Program-made: the position numbers and the translations under genes
In this document: piece by piece, positions 15,456 through 23,973 of the stretch
Layout of the letters: the number at the start of each line of letters is the position of its first letter
Numbering within the stretch: the stretch's first letter is position 1
Assembly: GCA_016710095.1 (NCBI GenBank)
Contig: JADJLL010000011.1
Span: forward strand, 1-64,000
DNA from: Candidatus Eiseniibacteriota bacterium
Lineage (GTDB): Bacteria > Eisenbacteria > RBG-16-71-46
Direction of reading: 5' to 3'
Length of the DNA stretch: 64,000 bases
Notes under the pieces: generated by a model
Told to the model about the DNA's origin: nothing
The model's input: the letters and a program-made list of their open reading frames with translations, nothing else
Database searches by the model: none

Positions 15456-16753
15456 GCGCACGATTCGACGTACGCGCCTACCGCGAACCTCGCCCGAAGC
15501 CCGGGCTCATCCGGCTGCTCGGGCCGGTGAACCGCGCGCTCATGCTGCGCGGCGCCCTCCGGCTGCGCTCGATCGACCTGCCCGCGGCGGACCTCGCCCG
15601 GCTGCGCTCGGCCGTCCATCCGGGCACGGCCGCGTTCCTCGGCCCCAACCATCCCGAGTTCACGACCGACTGGCTGATCGACAAGGAGATCTCCTGCCTG
15701 TGCTCGCCGCTCATGGCGCACTGGGCGTCGTACGAGATCGTGAACGGCTCTCCCCTGTCGCAGCGCTTCTGGCTCGCGAACAACCTGATCGCGAACGCGC
15801 CGGGCGGCGACGGCAAGTCGTACTCCGTGCGCTGGGCCCGCGCCGGGCACGGCGTGCTGCTGCATCCCGAGGGCACGGCCACGTGGCAGTCCGAGCGCAC
15901 GTCGCCGTTGCTGCCCGGCATCGTGGACATGGCGTGGGACGCGGCCGAGCAGGTCCGCGCCGCGGCCGAATCTCGACCCGTGTACGTGGTGCCGCTCGTG
16001 TGGAAGCTCGTGTTCACGGGCGACGCGTCCAAGGGGCTGCTGCGCGAAATGGCGCTGATCGAACGCGCGCTCGGCCTTCCCTCGGGCGGTGAGCGCGTCG
16101 GTGAGCGCTTCGCGGCGCTCATGCGTCATACGCTCGCGGCGCGCTGCCGGGCGCTCGAACTGCCGCTCCCGCCGCCCTCGCTCGCGTACTTCGCCGCGCA
16201 GTCGGCCACCCGGATGGCCATTCGCGAACGGCTCACGGAGCGCCACGGCGAGTTCGACACCGACATGACGCGCGTCCAGCACCGGCTGCGCGCCGCGATC
16301 CGCCGCCAGCTCAAGACGGACGGCGACGAGGCCGCCGCGAAGCGCGACCGAGCGCTCGTGACCGAGCTCCAGCGGCTGCACAGCTTCGATCCCGAGCTCT
16401 ACGACCGCCCGACGCTCACGCAGGAGCAGATCGCCGAGAACCTCAAGCGCGTGCGTTCGGCGCTCGTGACGCGGGGCTGGAAGAACGCGCTGCACAACCT
16501 CGTGCCCGTCGCCGTCGCGCCGCGCGTGGCGCACGTCCGCGTGCCCGCACCGATCGACGTGAGCGCGTCGCTGGCGTCGGCGCTTTCCACCGGCCGCGAT
16601 CCGGCCGAGGCCCGCGCCGGCCTGCTCGAAGCGCTGCACGCGAAGCTCCAGACCGGACTCGACCGCCTCGGCGCCGAACTGGCGCCGTTGCAGGATGCCC
16701 GCCGGGTGCCGCTGCCCCTGCACGAACGCACGGACGAACACGCCGGCAACTGA
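15452..16753 (+). CDS. PlsC-like (LPLAT superfamily) acyltransferase homologue
   Basis: 433 residues from a GTG start (GGCGGA upstream). The region GPNHPEFTTDWLIDKEI resembles acyltransferase block I, and VLLHPEGTATWQSE resembles block III (PEGT), so a PlsC-type glycerolipid acyltransferase fold is likely over about 55-220. Block I has five residues between His and Asp (HPEFTTD) instead of the usual four, so catalysis is uncertain. The C-terminal half is helical and charged (RVQHRLRAAIRRQLKTDGDE, LTQEQIAENLKRVRSAL) with no recognised family. Divergent from the rhodanese-MauE operon across a 147-bp gap. Confidence 0.65.
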   Translation: MSARFDVRAYREPRPKPGLIRLLGPVNRALMLRGALRLRSIDLPAADLARLRSAVHPGTAAFLGPNHPEFTTDWLIDKEISCLCSPLMAHWASYEIVNGSPLSQRFWLANNLIANAPGGDGKSYSVRWARAGHGVLLHPEGTATWQSERTSPLLPGIVDMAWDAAEQVRAAAESRPVYVVPLVWKLVFTGDASKGLLREMALIERALGLPSGGERVGERFAALMRHTLAARCRALELPLPPPSLAYFAAQSATRMAIRERLTERHGEFDTDMTRVQHRLRAAIRRQLKTDGDEAAAKRDRALVTELQRLHSFDPELYDRPTLTQEQIAENLKRVRSALVTRGWKNALHNLVPVAVAPRVAHVRVPAPIDVSASLASALSTGRDPAEARAGLLEALHAKLQTGLDRLGAELAPLQDARRVPLPLHERTDEHAGN

Positions 16754-16881
16754 CCGCAAGTTCGTCCGGAGCCGCGCCGCGCACGCTCAAGACTGACGGG
16801 CGGCTTCCGAGACTTCGACGGGCGAGGAGCTCGTCGCGCGGCCGTCGCCCCTGCCGCGCGCTCCCGCGCTCGAGGCGTTTC

Positions 16882-18048
16882 GTGGTCAGCATCCTGTTCG
16901 TGGACGATCAACCCCTGGTGCTCGACGGCATCCGCCGGATGCTGCTCGCCCATCGCCGCACCTGGTCCATGCGCTTCGCCACCAGTGGCGACGAAGCCCT
17001 GCAAGTGTGCGCGAACGATCACGTGGACCTGATCGTGACCGACATGCGCATGCCCGAGATGGACGGCGCGACGCTGCTCGAACACATCGCGCACCAGTAC
17101 CCGGACATGATCCGCGTCGTGCTTTCCGGGCATTCCGAACTCGAAGCCGCGCTGCGCGCCATGAACGTCGCGCACCAGTACCTCGCCAAGCCGTGCGAAG
17201 GTCCCGCGATCGCGCAGACGCTCAAACGCGCGCTCGTGCTCCGCGACCGGCTGCCCGACACGCGCGTGCGCAGGATCGTGAACCGGCTCGGCGTCCTGCC
17301 GAGCTTGCCGGAAGCGGCGGCCCGCCTGCAGCGCATGCTGTCCGATCCGACCCCGAACATGACGGAGGTGTCCGGCGCGCTCGCGCGCGAACCCGCGATC
17401 GCGAGCAAGGTCCTGCAGCTCGCGAACAGCGCGTTCTTCGGGCCGGCGCAACACGTCGCCAGCCTCCACGTCGCCGCGTCGCTGCTCGGCCTTTCGGCGC
17501 TCCGCCATCTCGTGACGAGCGCGCAGAAGCTCGAACTGCCGCCGCTGGCCGGCGGCGTTCGCGGCATTCATCCCGTCGCCTTCGAGCGTCATTGCGCCAC
17601 GGTGGCGAACATCGCCGCCTCCCTCGTGCCCGATGCGCCCTGGCGCGACGACGCGTACGCCGCCGGCCTGCTGCACGACGTCGGCGTGCTCGTGCTCGCT
17701 TCGCGCATGCCGGTGGAGTTCGCCGCGATCCAGCTCCGGGTGGAAGCCGGCGAGCCGCGCTCGCGCGTCGAGCGCGAGCTGCTCGGCGCCGACCACGGCG
17801 AGATCGCGGGCTACCTGCTCGGCCTCTGGGGGCTTCCGGACAACATCGTGGGCGCGATCGCCGCTCACACGAGCTTCCGCGAGGACCAGGTCGGCACGCT
17901 GGACGTGAACAGCGCCCTCGGCGTGGCGAGCGTGCTCGCGCGCGAGTGGCTCGACGAACCGCTGTGCGGCCGCGCACGCCCCGAAGGCCCGAACTGGGAC
18001 GAATGGCGTGAGCGCGCGCGCAGCGTGCTCGCGCAGGAGGCGGCATGA
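16882..18048 (+). CDS. Response regulator with HDOD output domain
   Basis: 388 residues from GTG 16882 (GAGG upstream). The receiver (about 1-120) is intact: FVDDQP acidic pair, phosphoacceptor in LIVTDMRMPEMDG, and Lys in YLAKPCEG. The HDOD domain (about 135-340) has LPSLPEAAARLQRM, VLQLANSAFFG and AGLLHDVGVLVLA. HDOD proteins are non-catalytic relatives of HD phosphohydrolases used in signalling. First gene of a seven-gene plus-strand signalling island; it ends in an ATGA overlap with the next regulator. Confidence 0.9.
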   Translation: MVSILFVDDQPLVLDGIRRMLLAHRRTWSMRFATSGDEALQVCANDHVDLIVTDMRMPEMDGATLLEHIAHQYPDMIRVVLSGHSELEAALRAMNVAHQYLAKPCEGPAIAQTLKRALVLRDRLPDTRVRRIVNRLGVLPSLPEAAARLQRMLSDPTPNMTEVSGALAREPAIASKVLQLANSAFFGPAQHVASLHVAASLLGLSALRHLVTSAQKLELPPLAGGVRGIHPVAFERHCATVANIAASLVPDAPWRDDAYAAGLLHDVGVLVLASRMPVEFAAIQLRVEAGEPRSRVERELLGADHGEIAGYLLGLWGLPDNIVGAIAAHTSFREDQVGTLDVNSALGVASVLAREWLDEPLCGRARPEGPNWDEWRERARSVLAQEAA

Positions 18049-18713
18049 AGCGTCCGGCCGAGACCTCCGCCACGACCGTGGATCGCGTGCTCGTCGCCGA
18101 CGACGAACGCGCGACCTGCCTGTCGCTCGTGTACGGGCTCGAACGGCACGGCCTCGAAGTCGTGACCGCCTCCGACGGCCTCGCCGCGCGGGACGTGCTG
18201 CTCGGCGAGGCGCCTCCCCAGGTGGCGCTGCTCGACTGGAACATGCCGGGCATGACCGGCCCCGAGCTCTGCCGCTGGGTGCGCACGCAACCGCGGCTGA
18301 CCGCCTGCTACCTGATCCTGATCACCGCGCGCGACACGACCGAGGACATGCTCACCGGCATGGCCGCGGGCGCGGACGACTACGTGCGCAAGCCGTTCCA
18401 GATCGAGGAAGTGGTGGCGCGCGTGAACGCCGGCCGCCGCGTCGCCTCGCTGCAGGCGAGCCTCACCGCGCGCCTCGCCGAGCTCGAGTCGGCGCTCTCC
18501 GAAGTGCGCCAGCTGCGCGGCCTCATCCCGATCTGCTCGCACTGTCACAGCATCCGAAGCGGCCCCCAGGACTGGCTCAAGCTCGAGGCGTACATCGAGC
18601 AGCACTCCGACGCGACGTTCAGCCACTCGATCTGCGACAGCTGCATGACGAAGCACTACCCCACGGCGGGCGCGGCGCGGAACCGCGCGGAAGACGGCGA
18701 GGCCGCGGCATGA
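18045..18713 (+). CDS. Response regulator with C-terminal CxxC zinc-ribbon-like tail
   Basis: 222 residues. The receiver (about 15-130) has VADDER, phosphoacceptor Asp in LLDWNMPGMTG and the switch Lys in YVRKPFQ. A short helix leads to a roughly 50-residue tail with LIPICSHCHSIR and a second pair in FSHSICDSCM, four Cys arranged like a small zinc-binding module; the same LIPICxxCxxIR tail is found on receivers and kinases of many phyla. No DNA-binding or enzyme domain. It overlaps both neighbours by ATGA, so it is co-translated with the HDOD regulator and the kinase. Confidence 0.9.
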   Translation: MKRPAETSATTVDRVLVADDERATCLSLVYGLERHGLEVVTASDGLAARDVLLGEAPPQVALLDWNMPGMTGPELCRWVRTQPRLTACYLILITARDTTEDMLTGMAAGADDYVRKPFQIEEVVARVNAGRRVASLQASLTARLAELESALSEVRQLRGLIPICSHCHSIRSGPQDWLKLEAYIEQHSDATFSHSICDSCMTKHYPTAGAARNRAEDGEAAA

Positions 18714-20116
18714 ACGCACGCCCCGACGCCCGCCCCGGTTGGCATCCGCTGCTCGCGCGGCAGCTTCGCCGCGCGTTCGGGCCGGACGCCCCGTGGAACG
18801 ACGTGTTCGGGCCGCTACTACTGCAGATCGACCGCTCCTACCGCGATGCCGACGAGCAGCGCGGGATGGTCGAGCACTCCCTTGCGACGATGACGGAAGA
18901 GCTGAACGCCCGGCACCGCGAGATCGCCGCGCAGCTCGTGCACGCGCGCCGGCAGGCGCAGATCCTCGAGCACATCCACGACGCCGTGTTCGCGCTCGAT
19001 TCCGCGGGCCGGATGCGCAACGCGAACCGCGCCACCGCGCAGCTGCTCGGCCGGGAGCTCGCGGACATCGAAGGCGCGTCGCTCGCGCGGTTCGCCCGCG
19101 TGCCGGACGTGTCGGGTGGCCTGGACGGCGCGCTGGCGTCCGCACGCCGCGACGGGCACTGGACCGGCGACATCCCGATCGAGCACTCCGACGGCTCGGC
19201 CGTGGTCGCGGAAGCGATGATCGTGCACCAGACGCTGCCGGGCGACGATCCGGCCGAGTTCGTGATCGTGGCGCGCGACGTCACCGATCGCCGGCTGCTC
19301 GATCGCCAGCTGATGCAGTCGCAGCGGCTCGAGGCGATCGGGCAGCTCGCGGCCGGCATCGCGCACGAGATCAACACGCCGGCGCAGTACGTCGCCGACA
19401 ACCTGCACTTCCTGCTCGAGGGCTTCGACACGCTGCTCGGCGGCCTCGCGCGCTGGCGCTCCGGCGTGCGGTTCGAGCCGGAGTTCGAGGAGGAGCTCTC
19501 GCTGTACGAGGGCGAGATCCTTCCGGCCATCCGGCAGTCGCTCGACGGCATGTCGCGCATCGCCGGCATCGTGCGCGGCATGCGCACGTTCGCGCATCCG
19601 GGCGGCGTCGAGAAATCGAACGTGGACCTGAACGCGGAGATCGCGAGCACGGTCACCGTGACGCGCAACGAATGGAAGTACGTCTCGGAGCTCGAGACGG
19701 ACCTCGATCCGAACCTTCCGCTCGTGCCCGCGATCGCGGGCGAGATCAACCACGTGTTCCTCAACATCATCGTGAACGCCGCGCACGCGATCGAGGAGCG
19801 CGTCAAGAGCACGCCCTCGCCTCCGGGGCGCATTCATGTTTCCACCCGTCGCGTGGGCGACGACGTCGAGATACGCATCACGGACAACGGAACGGGCATC
19901 CCTCCGGAGGCCCGTCATCGCGTGTTCGATCCGTTCTTCACCACCAAGGCGGTCGGCAAAGGCACGGGGCAGGGGCTCGCCATCGTGTATCGCATCGTGC
20001 ACGACAAGCACGGAGGTTCCGTGCGCTTCGAGCCGGTGGTTCCGCAGGGCACGACCTTCATCATCCGGCTTCCGCTCGCGCAGGCGGCGGTGGCGGGTTT
20101 CCGGGAAGCGGCCTGA
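18710..20116 (+). CDS. PAS-domain sensor histidine kinase (soluble)
   Basis: 468 residues from ATG 18710, overlapping the previous stop as ATGA. No membrane helix. A coiled region (about 45-85) precedes a PAS domain (about 85-195; HIHDAVFALDSAGRMRNANRA), then the dimerisation/phosphoacceptor helix with His in AAGIAHEINTPAQYV and a long four-helix insert (EFEEELSLYEGEILPAIRQS). The HATPase_c domain has NHVFLNIIVNAAHAIEE (N box), DNGTGIPPE (G1) and GKGTGQGLAIVYRIV (G2). Likely partners are the two receivers encoded just upstream and the degenerate HD-GYP protein downstream. Confidence 0.92.
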   Translation: MNARPDARPGWHPLLARQLRRAFGPDAPWNDVFGPLLLQIDRSYRDADEQRGMVEHSLATMTEELNARHREIAAQLVHARRQAQILEHIHDAVFALDSAGRMRNANRATAQLLGRELADIEGASLARFARVPDVSGGLDGALASARRDGHWTGDIPIEHSDGSAVVAEAMIVHQTLPGDDPAEFVIVARDVTDRRLLDRQLMQSQRLEAIGQLAAGIAHEINTPAQYVADNLHFLLEGFDTLLGGLARWRSGVRFEPEFEEELSLYEGEILPAIRQSLDGMSRIAGIVRGMRTFAHPGGVEKSNVDLNAEIASTVTVTRNEWKYVSELETDLDPNLPLVPAIAGEINHVFLNIIVNAAHAIEERVKSTPSPPGRIHVSTRRVGDDVEIRITDNGTGIPPEARHRVFDPFFTTKAVGKGTGQGLAIVYRIVHDKHGGSVRFEPVVPQGTTFIIRLPLAQAAVAGFREAA

Positions 20117-20141
20117 ACGCCGCGACCCAAGGAGAATCACC

Positions 20142-21314
20142 GTGGCACTCCATCGCGTGCTGTTCGTCGACGACGAACCCAACATTCTCGAAGCGGTTCG
20201 CCGGAGCATCCGGGGCCCCTACGAGATCGTCACCGCGCTCGGCGGTGAGGAAGGGCTTCGGCGCGTGGATCAAGGCCCACCGTTCACGGTGGTCGTGAGC
20301 GACCTGCGCATGCCGGTCGTGGACGGCATGCTGCTGCTCAAGCACGTGCGCGAGCGCGCACCCGAGACGATCCGCATCCTGCTCACCGGCAACGCCGACA
20401 CGGAAGCGGCGATCGCCGCGGTGAACGACGGCCAGCTGTTCCGCTTCCTCACGAAGCCCTGCCCCGGCAGCGTCATGCGTTCGGCGCTCGCCGCCGCGAT
20501 GGAGCAGCACCGCCTGATCACGGCCGAGCGCGTGCTGCTGCAGCAGACGCTGCGCGGAAGCATCCGCGCGCTCGCGGAGATGATCTCCCTCGTGCACCCG
20601 CAGGTGTCCGCGCACACGAGCCGCGTGCGCCGTCTCGTCGTCGAGGTCGGCACGCGCATGCAGGCCGAGGACCTCTGGCAGATCGAAGTCGCGACGTTGC
20701 TCGCGCACCTCGGCTGGGTGACGCTGCCGACGAGCACCGTGGCGAAGCTGCACCTCGGGGCCGAGCTCGCGCCGGGCGAGGACATGATCGTGCGCCGCGT
20801 GCCCGAGATCGCGGCGCAGCTGCTCGCGAACATCCCGCGCATGGAGGAAGTGCAGTCCATGCTGATGTACCAGAACGCCGGCTACGACGGGCAGGGCTCG
20901 CCCGTCCCCTCGATCCTCGGCGAGCGCATCCCGCTCGGCGCCCGGCTGCTCAAGGCGGCGACGGACTTCGACATGCTCGAGTCCCGCGGCCTGTCCGCCA
21001 CCGAGGCCATCGGCACCATGCAGGCGCACGCCTCGACCTACGACCCGAACGTCCTGCGGACGCTGCACGAGATGCAGCAGGGGCTGACCATCACGGGCGT
21101 GGTCCGGCAGATGGCGGTCTCGGAAGTCGTGCCCGGCATGGTGTTCGCCCAGGACGTCGTGGACACGCACGGCACGCTGCTCGTGGCGCGCGGCCAGGAG
21201 GCCAACGAGAGCCTGCTGCGCCATCTGCACGACTACCAGGATGCGGCGCTGCAGGCCCGGCGGGTGCTCGTGATGACCCCTTCGGCGCACCCGGAGGCGC
21301 GTACGGCCGCCTGA
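20142..21314 (+). CDS. Receiver fused to a degenerate HD-GYP-like domain
   Basis: 390 residues from GTG 20142 with AAGGAGA upstream. The receiver (about 1-120) looks functional: FVDDEP, VVVSDLRMPVVDG and FLTKPCPG. The second half aligns with RpfG-type c-di-GMP phosphodiesterases, but its metal ligands are lost: AHLGW stands where HDIGK is expected, RRVPEIAAQLL replaces RRHPE, and MYQNAGYDGQGSPV replaces HHERxDGxGYP. Only the first His (SAHTSRV) remains. It is therefore probably a binding or scaffold protein rather than an enzyme. It ends with a further roughly 70-residue beta-rich segment (VSEVVPGMVFAQDVVDTHGTLL), as in some HD-GYP regulators. Confidence 0.85.
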   Translation: MALHRVLFVDDEPNILEAVRRSIRGPYEIVTALGGEEGLRRVDQGPPFTVVVSDLRMPVVDGMLLLKHVRERAPETIRILLTGNADTEAAIAAVNDGQLFRFLTKPCPGSVMRSALAAAMEQHRLITAERVLLQQTLRGSIRALAEMISLVHPQVSAHTSRVRRLVVEVGTRMQAEDLWQIEVATLLAHLGWVTLPTSTVAKLHLGAELAPGEDMIVRRVPEIAAQLLANIPRMEEVQSMLMYQNAGYDGQGSPVPSILGERIPLGARLLKAATDFDMLESRGLSATEAIGTMQAHASTYDPNVLRTLHEMQQGLTITGVVRQMAVSEVVPGMVFAQDVVDTHGTLLVARGQEANESLLRHLHDYQDAALQARRVLVMTPSAHPEARTAA

Positions 21315-21329
21315 CCGGACCGGCTTTCC

Positions 21330-21357
21330 TCCCCGGGGGCCGTCAAGCTCCCGGGGA
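21330..21357 (+). other. Hairpin after the HD-GYP-like gene
   Basis: Perfect 8-bp arms TCCCCGGG (21330-21337) and CCCGGGGA (21350-21357). There is no T run, so it is a weak terminator candidate or a processing/stability element inside the signalling island. Confidence 0.4.
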
Positions 21358-21459
21358 ATCTGCCGAAGCTCCGGGGTGGACCCATGGACGAGGCCCGCTT
21401 CCCCCGGAGCGGGACGGCCAGAACCCACGTGCCTCGGCACAGGACGGCCCGGAGACGAC

Positions 21460-22650
21460 ATGAAGCGGATCCTCTGTGTGAACGACGAGACGCGCACGCT
21501 CGAGCATTGGCGCCGGATGCTGCTCGAACGTGAGCGCAACTGGGAGGTGCGTCTCGCGACCTCCAACGCGGACGCGCTGTCCGTCCTGCAGTCCTGGCCT
21601 CCGGACGCCGTCGTCGCCGCCTCGCACCCGCCCATCGCGGACGGTCTCGGCCTGCTCACGCACGTGCGCGACCAGCGCCCCGAGACGATCCGCATCATCG
21701 TGGGCGACGTCGTCCAGAACGAGAACTCGCTCCGCGCGCTCAAGGTCGTGCACCGTGCGCTGCCCAACGAGCCGGACGGCGAGCTGCTCGTCGAAACCCT
21801 GCGCCGCACGCTGCTCATGCGCGACTACGTCGCGCAGCCCCAGTTGCGCGCGCTGATCGGCCAGGTCGGCCAGCTGCCCGCGGTCCCGAGCGTCTACGCC
21901 GAGCTCACGCGCCGGCTCAACGACCCGTCCGTCTCCGTCTTCGAACTCGGCGAACTCGTCGCCGAGGACACCGCGCTCACCGTCCAGGTGCTGCGGCTCG
22001 CGAACAGCGCCTACTTCGGGCGCGGCCAGGTCGTCACGCGCATCTCGGACGCCGCGGCGCGGCTCGGCACTCGGCTGCTGCGCTCGCTGGTGCTCACCGC
22101 GGAAGTGTACGGGCACCTGCCCGTCTCCCCCGCGCTCGCCGGCCGCATCGAGGACCTGCAGCGCCACGCGTCGCTCGTCGCCCGCATCGCGTCCAGCCTC
22201 GATCCGCGCGCCTCCTGGAAGGACGACGCGTTCACGGCCGGACTCGTGCACGACATCGGCAAGCTGCTCATGCTGTCGCGCCTGCCCGAACTGAGCGCGC
22301 GCATCGCGCAGGAAGCCGCGGACTCGTTCCGGCTCGAGCACGAAGTCGAAGTCGAACAGCTCGGCGCGCATCACGGCGCGCTCGGCGCCTGCCTGCTGGG
22401 CATGTGGGGGCTTCCGAGCTCGGTGATCGAAGCCGTGCACGGGCATCACGATCTCGCGCTCGACATCCCGCATTCGCTCAACGCTCCGCGCGCGGTCGCG
22501 ATCGCCGATCGCCTCGCGCACGCCGCGACGGACGACGAGGAGATGAAGATGCGCGCGGAACCGCTGCCCATGACCATCGTCACGGATCCGCGCTGGGCGT
22601 GGTGGCGTGAGATGGCCGAGCAGATCGCCAACGAAGGCAGCGTCGTCTGA
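21460..22650 (+). CDS. Pseudo-receiver HDOD protein (copy 1)
   Basis: 396 residues from ATG 21460 (CCGGAGA upstream). The N-terminal 120 residues have the receiver fold (MKRILCVNDE..., VVAASHPPIADGLGLL, ALKVVHRALPNEP), but the phosphoacceptor Asp is replaced (VVAASHPP) and the switch Lys is gone, so it cannot be phosphorylated in the usual way. The HDOD domain (about 135-345) is well conserved: LPAVPSVYAELTRRL, VLRLANSAYFGRG, AGLVHDIGKLLML. It is a close paralogue of the next gene (shared DPSVSVFELG, RLGTRLLRSLVLTAEVY, SWKDDAFTAGL). Probably a phosphorylation-independent signalling scaffold. Confidence 0.88.
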   Translation: MKRILCVNDETRTLEHWRRMLLERERNWEVRLATSNADALSVLQSWPPDAVVAASHPPIADGLGLLTHVRDQRPETIRIIVGDVVQNENSLRALKVVHRALPNEPDGELLVETLRRTLLMRDYVAQPQLRALIGQVGQLPAVPSVYAELTRRLNDPSVSVFELGELVAEDTALTVQVLRLANSAYFGRGQVVTRISDAAARLGTRLLRSLVLTAEVYGHLPVSPALAGRIEDLQRHASLVARIASSLDPRASWKDDAFTAGLVHDIGKLLMLSRLPELSARIAQEAADSFRLEHEVEVEQLGAHHGALGACLLGMWGLPSSVIEAVHGHHDLALDIPHSLNAPRAVAIADRLAHAATDDEEMKMRAEPLPMTIVTDPRWAWWREMAEQIANEGSVV

Positions 22651-22691
22651 ACCGGTGGGCCGTCGACGACGGCCTGAGGAGTGATTCGAAC

Positions 22692-23879
22692 ATGCGGCGC
22701 GTTCTGGTGGTGCACGACGATGCGGTGTCGCTCGAGCGGCTTCGCCGTGCGATGCAGCAGCGGGAGCCCGGCTGGGAGATGAGCTCCGCGTTCTCGGTCG
22801 AGGACGCGTGGCAGGAAGTCGAGCGCTCGCATCCCGACGTCGTCGTCACCGTCGCCCGCCCGAACCTGGACGGCGTCGCGCTGCTCGCCCGCATCCGCGA
22901 CGCGCAGCCGGACGTCGTACGCGTGCTCGTCGGTGTGCACGGCGCGGACGAGAACGCGCTGCGCGCGCTCCGGATCGCGCATCGCGCCGTTCCCGAGCCC
23001 GTCGACATCCACGCGCTGCTCGAAGCCATCCGCCGCACGCTCCTGCTGCGCGAACTCGTCTCGAACGACGCCGTGCGCGAGCTGCTCGGCAAGATCGGCA
23101 AGCTGCCGCCGGTGCCGAGCGTCTACGCGCGCCTCACCGCGCGCCTCGACGACCCGTCCGTCTCCGTGTTCGAGCTCGGGCGCATCGTGGCCGAGGACCC
23201 CGCGCTGTCGGCGCAGGTGCTCAAGATCGCGAACAGCGCCTACTTCTCGCACGGCAATCCCGTCACGCAGATCGCCGCCGCGGCCGCGCGCCTCGGCACG
23301 CGCCTGCTGCGCTCGCTCGTGCTCACCGCCGAGGTCTACAGCCGGCTCCCGATCTCGCCGTTCATGGTCGAACGGCTCGAGCGGCTCCAGAAGCACTCGT
23401 CGCTCGTCGCCCGCATCGCGTCCACGCTCGAACCGGGCGTGCCGTGGAAGGACGACGCGTTCACGGCCGGCCTGCTGCACGACGTGGGCAAGCTGCTCAT
23501 GGCGTCGCAGGAACCGGCGCTGCACGAGCAGATCGTGATCGAGGCCGAACGCACGGGCCGCTGCGAGTACGAGATCGAACTGGAGCGCCTGGGCGCGCAT
23601 CACGGCACGCTCGGCGCCTGCCTGCTCGGCATGTGGGGACTCCCGAGTCCCATCCTCGAGGCGGTGCGGATGCATCACGAGCTTCCCGTCGTGCTGCCGA
23701 CGCCGCTCACGCCGGGCACCGCCGTGGCGCTGGGCGACCTGCTCGCGCACGCCATCGATCCGGACCCGCTGGGCACGTCGCGAAACGCGCCGGGCCTGCT
23801 GACCGCCATGCGCGACCCGCGTTGGCCGGTCTGGTTCGAACAGGCCCGCACGCTCTCGGACTCCGCGATCGCGAGTTGA
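22692..23879 (+). CDS. Pseudo-receiver HDOD protein (copy 2)
   Basis: 395 residues from ATG 22692, GAGGAG upstream. Same layout as the preceding gene: a receiver-like domain with acidic pocket residues (VVHDDA) but VVVTVARPNLDG at the phosphoacceptor site and no switch Lys (IAHRAVPEP), then HDOD with LPPVPSVYARLTARL, VLKIANSAYFSHG and AGLLHDVGKLLMA. The strong similarity and tandem order point to a recent local duplication followed by divergence. No catalytic role is expected. Confidence 0.88.
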   Translation: MRRVLVVHDDAVSLERLRRAMQQREPGWEMSSAFSVEDAWQEVERSHPDVVVTVARPNLDGVALLARIRDAQPDVVRVLVGVHGADENALRALRIAHRAVPEPVDIHALLEAIRRTLLLRELVSNDAVRELLGKIGKLPPVPSVYARLTARLDDPSVSVFELGRIVAEDPALSAQVLKIANSAYFSHGNPVTQIAAAAARLGTRLLRSLVLTAEVYSRLPISPFMVERLERLQKHSSLVARIASTLEPGVPWKDDAFTAGLLHDVGKLLMASQEPALHEQIVIEAERTGRCEYEIELERLGAHHGTLGACLLGMWGLPSPILEAVRMHHELPVVLPTPLTPGTAVALGDLLAHAIDPDPLGTSRNAPGLLTAMRDPRWPVWFEQARTLSDSAIAS

Positions 23880-23890
23880 GTGTTGGCACT

Positions 23891-23919
23891 CCAGTCCTCG
23901 GCGCTCCTGCCGAGACTGG
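23891..23919 (+). other. Intergenic stem-loop before the hybrid kinase
   Basis: Arms CCAGT-C-CTCGGC (23891-23902) and GCCGAG-ACTGG (23909-23919) with a one-base bulge, in the 94-bp gap. No T run follows. Confidence 0.35.
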
Positions 23920-23973
23920 GGCCGACGTACCGCTCGCCCTCGCTCGCCCCGACACTTCTCGTCCGGGAGTCGG

